Positions 53,268-64,000 of a stretch of DNA of 64,000 nt are shown in pieces. Within the stretch, counting starts at the first letter, position 1. Each line of letters begins with the position of its first letter. The notes under the pieces are model-generated. The model saw only the letters and a program-made list of their open reading frames with translations, was not told where the DNA came from and ran no database searches. The translations under genes were made by a program, and so were the position numbers. Source of the stretch: Acetobacter vaccinii (GTDB taxonomy: Bacteria > Pseudomonadota > Alphaproteobacteria > Acetobacterales > Acetobacteraceae); NCBI RefSeq assembly GCF_008365315.1, contig NZ_CP043506.1:736001-800000 (forward strand). The letters run 5' to 3'.

Positions 53268-54179
53268 ATGGCTGACACACCCTTCCCCACCGGGAGCATA
53301 TGCCTTTTTGCCGCCTATACACCGGACGGAAACCTGCCCGAATACACCCGCCATTACCTGCGGGAACTGACCCATAACGGGCTGACAACACACTGTATTT
53401 TCTCAGGTTGTCAGCAGGTTTCCCCATCCTCCGCCCTGTTCTGTCAGCAGCATGGTATTTATCCTTGGCCACGTGCCAATGACGGGCTGGATTTTGGGGC
53501 ATGGCAGTTCCTGCTGGCACAGGGGGTCGCCCACACCGCCCCTTATATTGTACTGGCCAATGACAGCGTGCTGGGGCCATTACGCCCCCTGCGCCACGTC
53601 CTGCACGCCCATACCCCGGTGCGCTACCCGGTCTGGGGCATGGTCGCGACACGGCTTGTAACACCGCATCTGCAATCCTGGTTTGTTGGCCTGTCGCATA
53701 CGGTTTTACACACACCACACGTCCAACGTGTGCTGGCACTCCCTTTTGCCAGCATGAGCCGTGCGGAAATTATCTGGCATGGAGAACTTGGGTTATCCGT
53801 AGCCATCCGGGAAGCAGGCTTTCCCCTCCATGCCGCATGGAGCGACCTGCACACCCCCATGGCCCGCATGTGCGCAACAAATCCCATGCACACGCGATGG
53901 TATTCCCTGGCCGCGTCCGGTCAGGTGCCTTTTCTCAAACGGGAGTTGCTGCGGGATAATCCTTTTGGCCTGCCTGGCCTGCAGCACTGGCGCCAGACCA
54001 TTCCCGTCGGATCGGCCTTTCAGCCCGATTGGATCGCAGACCTGCGGACAGAAGCCCCACGGCCCAGAGCAACCCGCCCAAACTGGAAAGGCCGCGCACT
54101 CTACGCACTGGCCGCAACAGCGGACAGAGTAGTCCACGGGTTACGCCCCGTAGCCCCACCTGCCCCCCCAGACGACTGA
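53268..54179 (+). CDS. Rhamnan synthesis protein F-like protein (RgpF family)
   Basis: A 303-residue protein of the family seen in rhamnose-glucose polysaccharide synthesis. Sequence marks: ICLFAAYTPDGNLPEYTRHY, NDGLDFGAWQFLL, and IVLANDSVLGPLRPLRHVL, the RgpF core. AAGGACAG precedes the ATG at 53268. The C-terminus is basic and Pro-rich. It overlaps the convergent giant glycosyltransferase gene by 79 bases at the 3' end. Probably part of a surface-glycan locus. Confidence 0.8.
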   Translation: MADTPFPTGSICLFAAYTPDGNLPEYTRHYLRELTHNGLTTHCIFSGCQQVSPSSALFCQQHGIYPWPRANDGLDFGAWQFLLAQGVAHTAPYIVLANDSVLGPLRPLRHVLHAHTPVRYPVWGMVATRLVTPHLQSWFVGLSHTVLHTPHVQRVLALPFASMSRAEIIWHGELGLSVAIREAGFPLHAAWSDLHTPMARMCATNPMHTRWYSLAASGQVPFLKRELLRDNPFGLPGLQHWRQTIPVGSAFQPDWIADLRTEAPRPRATRPNWKGRALYALAATADRVVHGLRPVAPPAPPDD

Positions 54180-56878
54180 GCAGACTGACTCCCTGCTTTG
54201 TGGGCAACCTCCTCAAGCCAGCCGCCCAATTCCTCCGCCTGCTGCTCAAAGGTGCACAGGCGGCCCAGATCCGGGTTGGGTGTTTCAGGCCGGTTGGAGA
54301 GAAAATCAAGAACGGACTCGACCGCGTTCCGCAGTGTCTCAGGCTGTCCATCCATGGGAATAAGCGTGCCGTTAACCCCCGCCGTAATATCCTCCGCCTG
54401 CCCCCCCGGAGCCGTCGCCACAACCCAGACGGAGCGAGCCAGAGCCTCTCGCACGGTCAGCCCGTAGCTTTCCTGCCATTGGGACGGAAACAGCAGCACA
54501 TCAATCCCATCAAAAAAATCATCCATGGTTGCGGGCGTATAGGCTGGCACAACCCGCACCGTGCCCTGCACAGACCATGCCCCCGCTTGCAGAGGCGGAA
54601 AGCCAAGAGCGCTTTTGTTGTCTACCAGCACCAGTTCCCAATCCCCGCGCTGCATGCTTTCAAAAGCCGCCCGCAAAAGACCAAAACCTTTGATATCCTC
54701 TGCCCCACCTACATACCCAAACCGCAAGACCTGCCCTGCGATACGAGGCGGGCGGGGCGTCACAGGCCACTGGAAGCCGTTGCGGTTAACCCTGATCCGC
54801 TCAGGCGCAATACCATTGGCGACATAGAACGCCCTGTGTGTCTCACTTGGGGCCAGAAGCAATGACGCCCCTTCCAGCACGGCGCGCATCCTCCGTGCCC
54901 GCTGGGCCAGACCGAGCGTACCTGGCAGGCAGGTCTGGCAGACATCGAGATCAATCACGCGCTGCGGGCAGGCCTGACCATTGGCCTGCACCATGAACTG
55001 ACGGCCACACAGCCACCAGGCGTCATGCAAGGTTAGCACATAGGGAATACCCTGCTGCTGGCAGACATCCGCCCAGCCCAGCCCCAGCCCCTGCACCGCA
55101 TGAACATGCACAACATTGGGCCGCATGGCAGCCAGCCAGCGTGTAAAATCCTCCGTTGCCTGGCGGCTGTCCAGCGCCTCGACCCCAGCAGCCGCGTCCG
55201 GCAGGGCCGCAGACGCCAGAACATCCACCCCGTCTGCAACATAACGCACACATGCATGCCCCCGCGCGGGCATATCCGGCCGAGTTGTAAACACGCTGAC
55301 TGACATGCTTGCTCTTTGCGCCAGACGCGCCGCCATTTCCTCCGCCACACGGGTCGCCCCACCAAAAGAGCGCGGCGCGTAATACACATTCACGCACATG
55401 ACCCGCACATCACTTACTGGCTGGGCGGGAGGGGCACCAAAAACCGGCAGAACCTGTCGGGTGGTTATGGCATCTGGCCCATACAGCGCCAGTGCATCGT
55501 AACGGGCCTGCTGCCCCAGCTTACGCCGCAACCGTGCCGACCCTGCCAGCTTGAGGATCGCGGTCCGCCAGTCCTCTGCTGTGTCAGCCAAAATACCATT
55601 CCGCCCTGACCGAACGACGCGTGCCAACGCATCCCGCCGGGAGCAGATGGCAGGCACACCCAGCACGGCGGCTTCTAAAAACTTGATGGCGCTTTTGGCA
55701 TCATTAAACAGCGTTGCCTCCAGCGGTGCCAGGGTTATGTCTGCCTGGGCCAGCATGGCCATATAGGCGGCATAATCCCGCCCGGCGTGCTGACAGACGC
55801 GCGCACCCATAGTTGCAAAACATGGCGGAAGGGTCAGATCACCCACGATATGCAGGCTCAGACGCGGATCTGCCTGCATGGCCGCAAAAATTCCTGCTGC
55901 GGCCTGCCTGAAATCCGCGTCATGCGTCCGGGTACCAGAACCATAAACTATCCGTATTTCACGCCATATTTCATGATCTTTAACAAACCCGTTCCTGATA
56001 TCCCGCGCAATATCCAATGTTTGCTGGTCAAGAGCGTTTTCTATGACCGCAACCGAGCCAACACCTGCCTGCCGCATGGCTGCCGCCAGTGCCGGGGTGG
56101 AGGCAATGCCCCGCCCACACGCAAGCAGGCAAGCCCTGAACAGCCGGACACCCGCCAGAATTTGTCGCCTTTCAAAGACCGATAGACTTTGGATATTAGA
56201 GTTACAGAGATACTCTTTTTCAGAAAAAATAAGATCATCAACTTCCCATGCGGGGGCCAGACCCAACGCATGAGCTTCTGCCACAAGACTGCGGACATTT
56301 TCAAACGCTGGCACACGGTAAAATACAACACGCGTGCACACCTGCAAGGCAGCAAGAGCCTGTTGCGTTTCCCGCCAGTCCACAACCTCCACCTGCCACC
56401 CAAGAGATAAAAGCTGCTCTTTCCTTTGCCAGACGCGATATTTTGCACATTGTAGTAAAGTCAGCTCTGCCACCAGCACAATGCGAGGGGCCAGCACACT
56501 CAAGCGCTCCGCCTCAACCGGGGCCAGACAGAAAGACACCATGGCCTGTGCGACATCGACCGCCCCATGGTTTACGCCTGCCCCCACATGCCCTTGGGAC
56601 CGCCACACTGCCAGCTTGTGTGTGGTAAAATTGACTGCATGCACCTTGACCCGTCGGGTCGCCTTACAGGCCAGTTTCCAGACACCTTCTGTTGCTGCAA
56701 CATCACTGGCTCGACGTAATATTCTACGAACACGGCTGTCCCACACCTGCACACGCGATGGGGCTGTCCCCCCTGCTGCACCAGAAAGCCCTGCCCGCTG
56801 ACTGCCCGAAGGGTGAGACGGCACCCAATAATGCTCTAATTCTTTTTCCTTGAAATTTTTCACATTCTTTTCCCGCAT
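54101..56878 (-). CDS. Large two-domain glycosyltransferase (GT4/GT-B type)
   Basis: A 925-residue soluble protein with two GT-B units. Unit one (about residues 130-480) has the layout CAKYRVWQRKEQLLSLGW, EVDDLIF, IVYGSGTRTHDADFRQ and ITLAPLEATLFNDAKSAIKF, then AAVLGVPAICSR. Unit two (about 490-860) has VMCVNVYYAPRSFGGATRVA, then VVHVHAVQGLGLGWADVC, and LFPSQWQESYGLTVREALA, the canonical GT4 acidic motif. No transmembrane segment. The unit-one core is also in the gene at 58638, so both come from the same family. It is convergent with the RgpF-like gene, with a 79-base overlap. Confidence 0.85.
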   Translation of the reverse strand: MREKNVKNFKEKELEHYWVPSHPSGSQRAGLSGAAGGTAPSRVQVWDSRVRRILRRASDVAATEGVWKLACKATRRVKVHAVNFTTHKLAVWRSQGHVGAGVNHGAVDVAQAMVSFCLAPVEAERLSVLAPRIVLVAELTLLQCAKYRVWQRKEQLLSLGWQVEVVDWRETQQALAALQVCTRVVFYRVPAFENVRSLVAEAHALGLAPAWEVDDLIFSEKEYLCNSNIQSLSVFERRQILAGVRLFRACLLACGRGIASTPALAAAMRQAGVGSVAVIENALDQQTLDIARDIRNGFVKDHEIWREIRIVYGSGTRTHDADFRQAAAGIFAAMQADPRLSLHIVGDLTLPPCFATMGARVCQHAGRDYAAYMAMLAQADITLAPLEATLFNDAKSAIKFLEAAVLGVPAICSRRDALARVVRSGRNGILADTAEDWRTAILKLAGSARLRRKLGQQARYDALALYGPDAITTRQVLPVFGAPPAQPVSDVRVMCVNVYYAPRSFGGATRVAEEMAARLAQRASMSVSVFTTRPDMPARGHACVRYVADGVDVLASAALPDAAAGVEALDSRQATEDFTRWLAAMRPNVVHVHAVQGLGLGWADVCQQQGIPYVLTLHDAWWLCGRQFMVQANGQACPQRVIDLDVCQTCLPGTLGLAQRARRMRAVLEGASLLLAPSETHRAFYVANGIAPERIRVNRNGFQWPVTPRPPRIAGQVLRFGYVGGAEDIKGFGLLRAAFESMQRGDWELVLVDNKSALGFPPLQAGAWSVQGTVRVVPAYTPATMDDFFDGIDVLLFPSQWQESYGLTVREALARSVWVVATAPGGQAEDITAGVNGTLIPMDGQPETLRNAVESVLDFLSNRPETPNPDLGRLCTFEQQAEELGGWLEEVAHKAGSQSAQSSGGAGGATGRNPWTTLSAVAASA

Positions 56879-56915
56879 GAGCGGTTAGACCCAATATATA
56901 AAAGACCTTTTAGGA

Positions 56916-58370
56916 TCAAAAACCTTTAAAAGTATCCGACGACAAGGATGCCACGTTAAGGAACGTCACCTTACTGTTATCCGACAACGTAATCGTGGTA
57001 GACGTGCCATCATGCGTGGCTTTATCCAGCACATCGGCCTGGAACGCACTGCGTGCATAGTCGTACCCCACCAGCAGGACAGAATTGCCCGCAACAGCAC
57101 TAAAATCGGTAATCGTATAATCAGCCCCCGCGACACCATCCCGCAAGGCGAAGACATTGGCATCCCCCGTGCCGCCCGTCAGAGTCGCATTGCCTACACC
57201 GCCCACAAGCGTATCGGCCCCGCTCCCACCTATGAATGTCTGTGACCCGCTGGTACCCGCATTATTCCCGAACGCATGAATACCGTAACGGGAACTGCTG
57301 CCATCGACAGTCATGTTGCCATCATTGGCAGCAAAAACGTTATCCGACCCGACTGCGGCGGCCGATGTCATGGCCACCTGCAAATCCAGCCCCCGCGACC
57401 CAAACATTGTCGCGTGGCCTGCCGCAATATCTGTCTTCCCTGTGCCGGAAATAAAGGTGAGATCACGCAGGACACTGATGCTTGCAGAATCCGTATTCAC
57501 GGTCTGCAAATTTCCCTGTGCTGCGGAAATGGTGTTGGCGTACCCACCCTGCACCGTGCCTGTCGCACCGGCCATATTGATCTGGTCGCTCATCCCGCCC
57601 GATACGGTCGAACCCCCGCCAACCGTAATTTTCTGGCCGCCATTGGCGTCCACAACAATGGAATTTTCACCGACAGAAACAATAGAGCCTGTGCCACTCA
57701 GGGTAATGTTCTGCACCCCTGCCGTGCCTGTAATGGTATCCTGCCCAGTGGAATGGACGTAGTTGATACCTGAACCCAGCTCTACCCTATTATCACCCAG
57801 GCCAGGGCTTAGCGTATTGGTGCCATCCCCACCGCGGATTGTATCGTTACCGTCCCCTGTCGCGACAGTCCAGTTGCCCTCCCCACCGGCAAACAGGTTA
57901 TCCCCTGTTCCGGCCAGAAATGTGCCACTTTGCCCCCCGGCCTGGAAAAGAATACCCTGCGTGGCACCACCCAGAACAGTCACATTGCGCGCTGTCACCT
58001 GTCTGGCATCAACATACACTCTACCCTCCAGCGGCTGATCTGGATGGGTGGCTGAATTAGAACCAATGGTCACCCAGGTGACATCACCTGACAGGGCATA
58101 ACTGCCAGCAACAGTGGCCAGGGCATATTCTCCCTGCCCGGCCACGCTGGAGAGAATAGCGGCATCACTTTTGTCCGCTGTCATACTTTGCGCCATCGCG
58201 GCTGGCACAACCCCAGTCGGATTGAGGATACGGGTATTCAATGTATTAACAATGCTGGAAATCTGTGTGGAAAGACCCTCAGCATAATTCACAAGATCAG
58301 AATTCTGCGCGCCATCGACGGTCACCTGCACGGTGTTCCCCAATGCCCCGACAACAGTGATAACAGGCAT
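56916..58370 (-). CDS. RTX-like beta-roll/beta-helix secreted protein
   Basis: A 484-residue protein with no N-terminal signal peptide. Long runs of Gly/Asn/Asp/Thr beta-helix repeats (TVATGDGNDTIRGGDGTNTL, SGSQTFIGGSGADTLVGGVG) are typical of Ca-binding RTX and surface proteins. The C-terminal part (ANVFALRDGVAGADYTITDF) resembles serralysin-like C-termini exported by type I secretion. AAGGATC precedes the ATG at 58370. The N-terminal about 90 residues are a conserved-looking, non-repeat domain. I infer type I export and a surface or matrix role; no ABC exporter is in the window. It is flanked by two glycosyltransferase genes and may be their protein substrate. Confidence 0.75.
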   Translation of the reverse strand: MPVITVVGALGNTVQVTVDGAQNSDLVNYAEGLSTQISSIVNTLNTRILNPTGVVPAAMAQSMTADKSDAAILSSVAGQGEYALATVAGSYALSGDVTWVTIGSNSATHPDQPLEGRVYVDARQVTARNVTVLGGATQGILFQAGGQSGTFLAGTGDNLFAGGEGNWTVATGDGNDTIRGGDGTNTLSPGLGDNRVELGSGINYVHSTGQDTITGTAGVQNITLSGTGSIVSVGENSIVVDANGGQKITVGGGSTVSGGMSDQINMAGATGTVQGGYANTISAAQGNLQTVNTDSASISVLRDLTFISGTGKTDIAAGHATMFGSRGLDLQVAMTSAAAVGSDNVFAANDGNMTVDGSSSRYGIHAFGNNAGTSGSQTFIGGSGADTLVGGVGNATLTGGTGDANVFALRDGVAGADYTITDFSAVAGNSVLLVGYDYARSAFQADVLDKATHDGTSTTITLSDNSKVTFLNVASLSSDTFKGF

Positions 58371-58637
58371 GTTCGATCCTTTTATGCTTATCCTGCGGCA
58401 CGACGCCCACGCCAGACCGGCTGGAATCAACCCTCTGTCTTTTTGTAATGAAGAACATGCTTAACAAGCAATACTATTATTTCATGCTATATATTCACGA
58501 ATAGACGAAATTATTTATAATAAATTACTTTTTTATATTTATTTATACATTCCAAATATCGTCTTAATTTTCTGGAAACTTCTTACACCCTATAGTTTCC
58601 TACTGCCCCGCGCACCAACTTCCGGACAGATGTCCCC
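58371..58637. promoter_or_regulatory. AT-rich divergent control region between RTX-like and glycosyltransferase genes
   Basis: The stretch from about 58445 to 58600 is very AT-rich for this genome, with many T-A steps (ttatttataataaattac). A TATAGT hexamer at 58591-58596 lies about 42 bases before the glycosyltransferase ATG and could be a -10. AT-rich divergent regions are typical targets of MucR/H-NS-type silencers, and a MucR-like gene lies in this window. Confidence 0.45.
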
Positions 58638-61601
58638 ATGACCAGCCCCATCATCCGCTCCACCTTCCGGCAAGATCACCCCACCCCAAGCGCCGACCTC
58701 GACCTTGCTGTGTTGCTGGAACCTGTGATCCTCCACTCAGGAGCGACAGAAGGGTGTGAGCACCTCCCCAGCCTGATGTGGCTGACCAACAGGCTTCAGC
58801 CCCGCATACTCACACTGATAGGTGCCAGCCAGAGTATTTGTGAAACTCTCTCATTTTTTCTTCACTCTCACGCTCTGCCAACACGGCTGGAAATCTGCCA
58901 GACACCCCCTATAAACACGGCAGATGAAAGCGGATTATACTATCTGGCAGCCCCCCTGTGGCAGACAGAGACCATCCTCGACTGGCTAACGCAACAGGCA
59001 CGTCCCGCGGCGGGTTCCAATGTTTTTCTGTTTGAGGGTATTCATCATGCCGCTGAACAGTCGAGCATATGGCAGGCTTTAAAGAATATCCCTGATTGTT
59101 CTGCCTGCACACTCACCCAAGGGCAGGGGCTTGGTATAGTGGCAACCAACCCTGTTCCAGCCAGTCTAGCCCCACTCCTGTCCAACAGACCTAATACGCA
59201 GGCACTGGCCCAACAGATACGGATGCGTCAGTTTTTAGCTTTTACGGGAGAATCCTGGCTGCACAAAAGCCTTTTGAGCACTACTAAAGCACGGGCAATA
59301 GAGCTCGAAAGCAGACTATCCACTGCCTGCGAGGAAAACCGTACCCTGCACCTGCGCGCAGGCTGGCACAGCTTGCAGGAAAAAGCGTTGGAAGACAAAA
59401 TCAACGCTCTGCAAAGCAATATCCAGAAAACCCAAGAACACTTCCAAAACTTCACCCAAAATATGACGACCTGGCGCGCAGGTCTGGAGCCTGCCCGAAA
59501 AGGACTATCGTCCTTACGAGGGATGGCCCGGCTTGCTGCCCGTATCCTCGCCCGCAAACCGCCCCTGTTGGCTGAGCCACCCAACATTCCGGCATTGCCC
59601 CCTCAACCTGCCCCCCGGGCACACCCTGCTGTTGACACCTCCAAAAACCATAAGAACCTGAATATTCTTTTTGTTGCAGGGGAAGCTGATACTCCGGGTG
59701 TTCACTATCGTTGTGAACGCAATGCTGAGGCCTGCACACTGGCTGGATTGTCTGCAACCTGGAAAGAATGTGCCGCCGTAAACCCTGATGATATTGCATG
59801 GGCAGACATCCTCGTGCTCTGGCGCGTTGCCTTTAGCGGACATGTCAGCATCATGCTCGATATCGCCCGCGCCCAAAACACATATGTGGTTTTTGATACA
59901 GATGACCTGACCTTCCTGCCCCACATGGCCCGGAACAGCCTGATTGACGGCATCCGCAGCATTGGCGCGACTGAAGAGCGTATGGAAAGTGTCTTTGCCG
60001 ACATGCAACGTACTCTTCTACAAGCCGACAGTGGTTTTGCACCGACCGATGCTCTGGCCGATATCATGCGGGTCTATCGCCCAGTCACCCACACTGTTCC
60101 CAACATTTACGACACACAAACATTACAGCGCAGTCGGCTGGCCTATCGCATACGGCAAGCCACCCCTGATGATGATATAATCCGTATCGGCTACGCCACC
60201 GGGTCACGCACACATCAGAAAGACTTTGCTCAGATCAGCGCTGTCATGGCGCAATTCCTGCACGACACACCCAATGCACGACTGGTCCTTTTCAACGACA
60301 AGGAGCATGGAAAACCAGTTCTATTAACCAAGGAGTTTCCAGAACTAGAGGCTGTTTCTGCCCAGATCGAATGGCGCAGCATGGTCCCCCTGCAGGACTT
60401 GCCAGCCGAAATTGCACGGTTTGACATTGCCATAGCACCCTTGGAAACACAGAGCCCATTTTGTAATGCCAAAAGTGAGCTCAAGTTTTTTGAATCGGCC
60501 CTGGCTGGAGTGCCCTGCATTGTCAGCCCTACAACCCCCTTCCGACAGTGCATACGCCATGGTGTCACTGGTTTTCTTGCCAATACCCCGCAAGAGTGGG
60601 CGGCTGCATTACGCACACTGTCTGCGGACAAAACCCTGCGCAAGACCATGGCCCGCAATGCCTACCACGCTATCCTATGGCCATTTGGTCCACAGAGACA
60701 GGCGCAACATTTGGCGACACTCCTGCCTGGTCTACTTAGTGGAGTTTTGGCCGCTAAAGCTATGGAAACATTGATAGCCCGCGACGGAGTTTCTCCACGT
60801 GCACTGCCCATTGTGCCTGAACATGATATTTTGTTTCATCAGGACAGACTTGAGCAAAGCAGCGTCAGTGTCATCATCCCCTGCTACAATTACGCAGAGT
60901 TTGTTCTTGAAGCCCTTGAATCTGTTCGGACCCAGACACTTTACCCTCTGGATCTGATCGTTGTGGATGATGGCTCAACAGACCATTCTGTCGCCTTGGT
61001 GCATGACTGGATGGCGCGTCATAGCCAGCGCTTCAATCGCTTGCTCCTACTCCAGACTCGTACGAACAGTGGTCTGGGTGGTGCCCGCAATTGCGCGGTC
61101 ACTCATGTTGAAACCGCTTTTTTTCTGCCACTTGATGCTGATAACCGACTATTACCGCAAGCCTGCGAGCGCCTTGCCGCTGTTATGGATGATATGACCG
61201 CCTATGCTTACCCTATCATCCATCAGTTTGGGGGTTCTGAGGTCTCACCACCACTCGGCAACAAACCTTGGCAGCCGATGACTCTAGTAGCTGGCAACTA
61301 CATTGATGCCATGGCTCTTGTTGCCAAATGGGCCTGGGCGGCAGCAGGGGGATATTACGTCAGCAAGGACGCAATGGGATGGGAGGATTACGATTTATGG
61401 TGCACTTTGGCCGAACTTGGGCTCTCTGGTACCCATGTTGCCGAAACACTCGCCGAATACCGTTTGCACAACACATCCATGACTGACACTGTCACGGAAA
61501 CCAGTGCCCATAAGCAGCACCTTGTCACTTATGTCGAGCACCGCCACCCTTGGATCCGGCTGGTACAGCGCACAGCCCAGGAACGTGCAGAGAGTAACTG
61601 A
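58638..61601 (+). CDS. Multi-domain glycosyltransferase: degenerate methyltransferase-like + coiled coil + GT4 + GT2
   Basis: A 987-residue protein. Residues about 40-200 look like a degenerate class I methyltransferase domain (PSLMWLTNRLQPRILTLIGA, and GQGLGIVATNPVPASLAPLL), as found fused to glycosyltransferases in Acetobacteraceae. The usual SAM-binding Gly motif is lost. A coiled coil follows (about 215-280). The GT4-like core (about 345-710) has IGYATGSRTHQKDFAQI and IAIAPLETQSPFCNAKSELKF, homologous to the first unit of the gene at 54101. The C-terminal GT2 domain (about 745-970) has VSVIIPCYNYAEFVLEALES, VVDDGSTDHS, FLPLDADNRLLP and GWEDYDLW, the ED acceptor motif. It likely builds glycans on a surface polymer or protein. 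Confidence 0.85.
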   Translation: MTSPIIRSTFRQDHPTPSADLDLAVLLEPVILHSGATEGCEHLPSLMWLTNRLQPRILTLIGASQSICETLSFFLHSHALPTRLEICQTPPINTADESGLYYLAAPLWQTETILDWLTQQARPAAGSNVFLFEGIHHAAEQSSIWQALKNIPDCSACTLTQGQGLGIVATNPVPASLAPLLSNRPNTQALAQQIRMRQFLAFTGESWLHKSLLSTTKARAIELESRLSTACEENRTLHLRAGWHSLQEKALEDKINALQSNIQKTQEHFQNFTQNMTTWRAGLEPARKGLSSLRGMARLAARILARKPPLLAEPPNIPALPPQPAPRAHPAVDTSKNHKNLNILFVAGEADTPGVHYRCERNAEACTLAGLSATWKECAAVNPDDIAWADILVLWRVAFSGHVSIMLDIARAQNTYVVFDTDDLTFLPHMARNSLIDGIRSIGATEERMESVFADMQRTLLQADSGFAPTDALADIMRVYRPVTHTVPNIYDTQTLQRSRLAYRIRQATPDDDIIRIGYATGSRTHQKDFAQISAVMAQFLHDTPNARLVLFNDKEHGKPVLLTKEFPELEAVSAQIEWRSMVPLQDLPAEIARFDIAIAPLETQSPFCNAKSELKFFESALAGVPCIVSPTTPFRQCIRHGVTGFLANTPQEWAAALRTLSADKTLRKTMARNAYHAILWPFGPQRQAQHLATLLPGLLSGVLAAKAMETLIARDGVSPRALPIVPEHDILFHQDRLEQSSVSVIIPCYNYAEFVLEALESVRTQTLYPLDLIVVDDGSTDHSVALVHDWMARHSQRFNRLLLLQTRTNSGLGGARNCAVTHVETAFFLPLDADNRLLPQACERLAAVMDDMTAYAYPIIHQFGGSEVSPPLGNKPWQPMTLVAGNYIDAMALVAKWAWAAAGGYYVSKDAMGWEDYDLWCTLAELGLSGTHVAETLAEYRLHNTSMTDTVTETSAHKQHLVTYVEHRHPWIRLVQRTAQERAESN

Positions 61602-61757
61602 CACAATGCTTCTGACGTTATTCTGGTTAAAAACGTAGATTGTTTAGAGAGCATTTTTTGGATCAGCGACACAAAAACAATCACGCTCATTTAGTAGTGC
61701 CATTAAGCGCCTGAACGCTGCACCTCTACGCCTAGCCATACTACTGTGATTTTGTAC

Positions 61758-61784
61758 AAAAAAAGCCACCCGATTGGGTGGCTT
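61758..61784 (-). terminator. Rho-independent terminator of the rRNA operon
   Basis: On the minus strand, directly after the tRNA, a 7-base stem GCCACCC / GGGTGGC with a 4-base loop is followed by a run of seven T (GGCTTTTTTT). This ends the rRNA-tRNA transcript. Confidence 0.9.
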
Positions 61785-61788
61785 AAGA

Positions 61789-61865
<77 letters not shown>

Positions 61866-61898
61866 GGTGAGGATGTATTGATAGGGTGGTTTGGAAGA

Positions 61899-62013
61899 CC
61901 TGGCGGCGACCGACTTTCCCGCGGCTTAAGCCGCAGTATCATAGGCGCTGGGGTTTTTCACGGCCGAGTTCGGGATGGGATCGGGTGGAACACGCCCCGC
62001 CATAGCCACCAGG
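61899..62013 (-). rRNA. rrf: 5S ribosomal RNA
   Basis: On the minus strand the sequence begins CCTGGTGGCTATGGCGGGG and ends CGGTCGCCGCCAGG. The first and last bases pair, and the internal CCCATCCCGAACTCGG is the universal 5S motif. Its length of about 115 bases is right. Edges are approximate. Confidence 0.93.
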
Positions 62014-62121
62014 TCATCCAGACCACCCTTTGGTGGTGTGGACCGGTTGGTTTTTGAGAGAGTGAGTGTATGACGTTGTGCATGGATGATTTCTGTGCAC
62101 GGTCTGTCGGTTAGGACAGTG

Positions 62122-64000
<1,879 letters not shown>

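Overview
The window looks like a chromosomal segment of a motile alphaproteobacterium, most likely an acetic acid bacterium (Acetobacteraceae). The evidence is indirect: GC-rich coding DNA, the alphaproteobacterial flagellar set (flgI-cheL-flbY, FlaF, MotE-like, a DUF1217 protein), the che operon order mcp-STAS-cheY-cheA-cheW-cheR-cheB-cheY-cheD-(CheT-like), a 23S-5S-tRNA-fMet end of an rRNA operon, and Acetobacteraceae-style multi-domain glycosyltransferases. I cannot assign a genus without a 16S/23S search.

Layout. (1) About 1-29.7 kb is a large flagellar region. On the minus strand: flgB-flgC, a secreted helical-repeat protein, an orphan CtrA/FtcR-type regulator locus, a MucR/Ros-type zinc-finger regulator, and flgG-flgA-flgH. 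On the plus strand: flgF, flgK, flgL, a DUF1217 protein, fliI, fliJ, a glycosyltransferase, motB, motA, fliK and flgD, ending in a strong terminator. A small minus-strand island follows (lipoprotein, GT25 glycosyltransferase, lytic transglycosylase), then flgI-cheL-flbY, a MotE-like gene and flaF. Flagellin, FlbT, the export gate and the switch genes are not in the window. (2) 30-41.8 kb is housekeeping: ftsK, an RluA-type pseudouridine synthase, a GT4 glycosyltransferase, a GST, mnmA, a 2Fe-2S ferredoxin, two tandem cysteine desulfurases, an alpha/beta hydrolase and a DadA/PuuB-like oxidoreductase. The desulfurase-ferredoxin-mnmA group looks like a sulfur relay to tRNA 2-thiouridine. (3) 41.9-50.2 kb is a complete minus-strand chemotaxis operon with one ligand-domain-less receptor and a terminal protein carrying a CheZ-like DxxxQ motif. 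(4) 50.8-53.1 kb holds a secreted cupin, an MFS transporter and HU. (5) 53.2-61.6 kb is a surface-glycan/secreted-protein locus: a RgpF-like protein, two giant multi-domain glycosyltransferases sharing a homologous core, and between them an RTX-like beta-roll protein. (6) 61.8-64 kb is the 3' part of an rRNA operon on the minus strand (partial 23S, 5S, initiator tRNA, terminator).

The most interesting points are: a flagellar CtrA-like regulator whose receiver has lost every phosphorylation residue; its convergent neighbour, a MucR-like protein with a long N-terminal extension; a prepilin-peptidase-like membrane protein with Asp-to-Asn in the second catalytic motif; the DxxxQ protein that closes the che operon; and the glycosyltransferase/RTX locus with a degenerate methyltransferase-like domain fused to two glycosyltransferase domains. 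Functional calls rest on motif recognition by eye; no database search was run.
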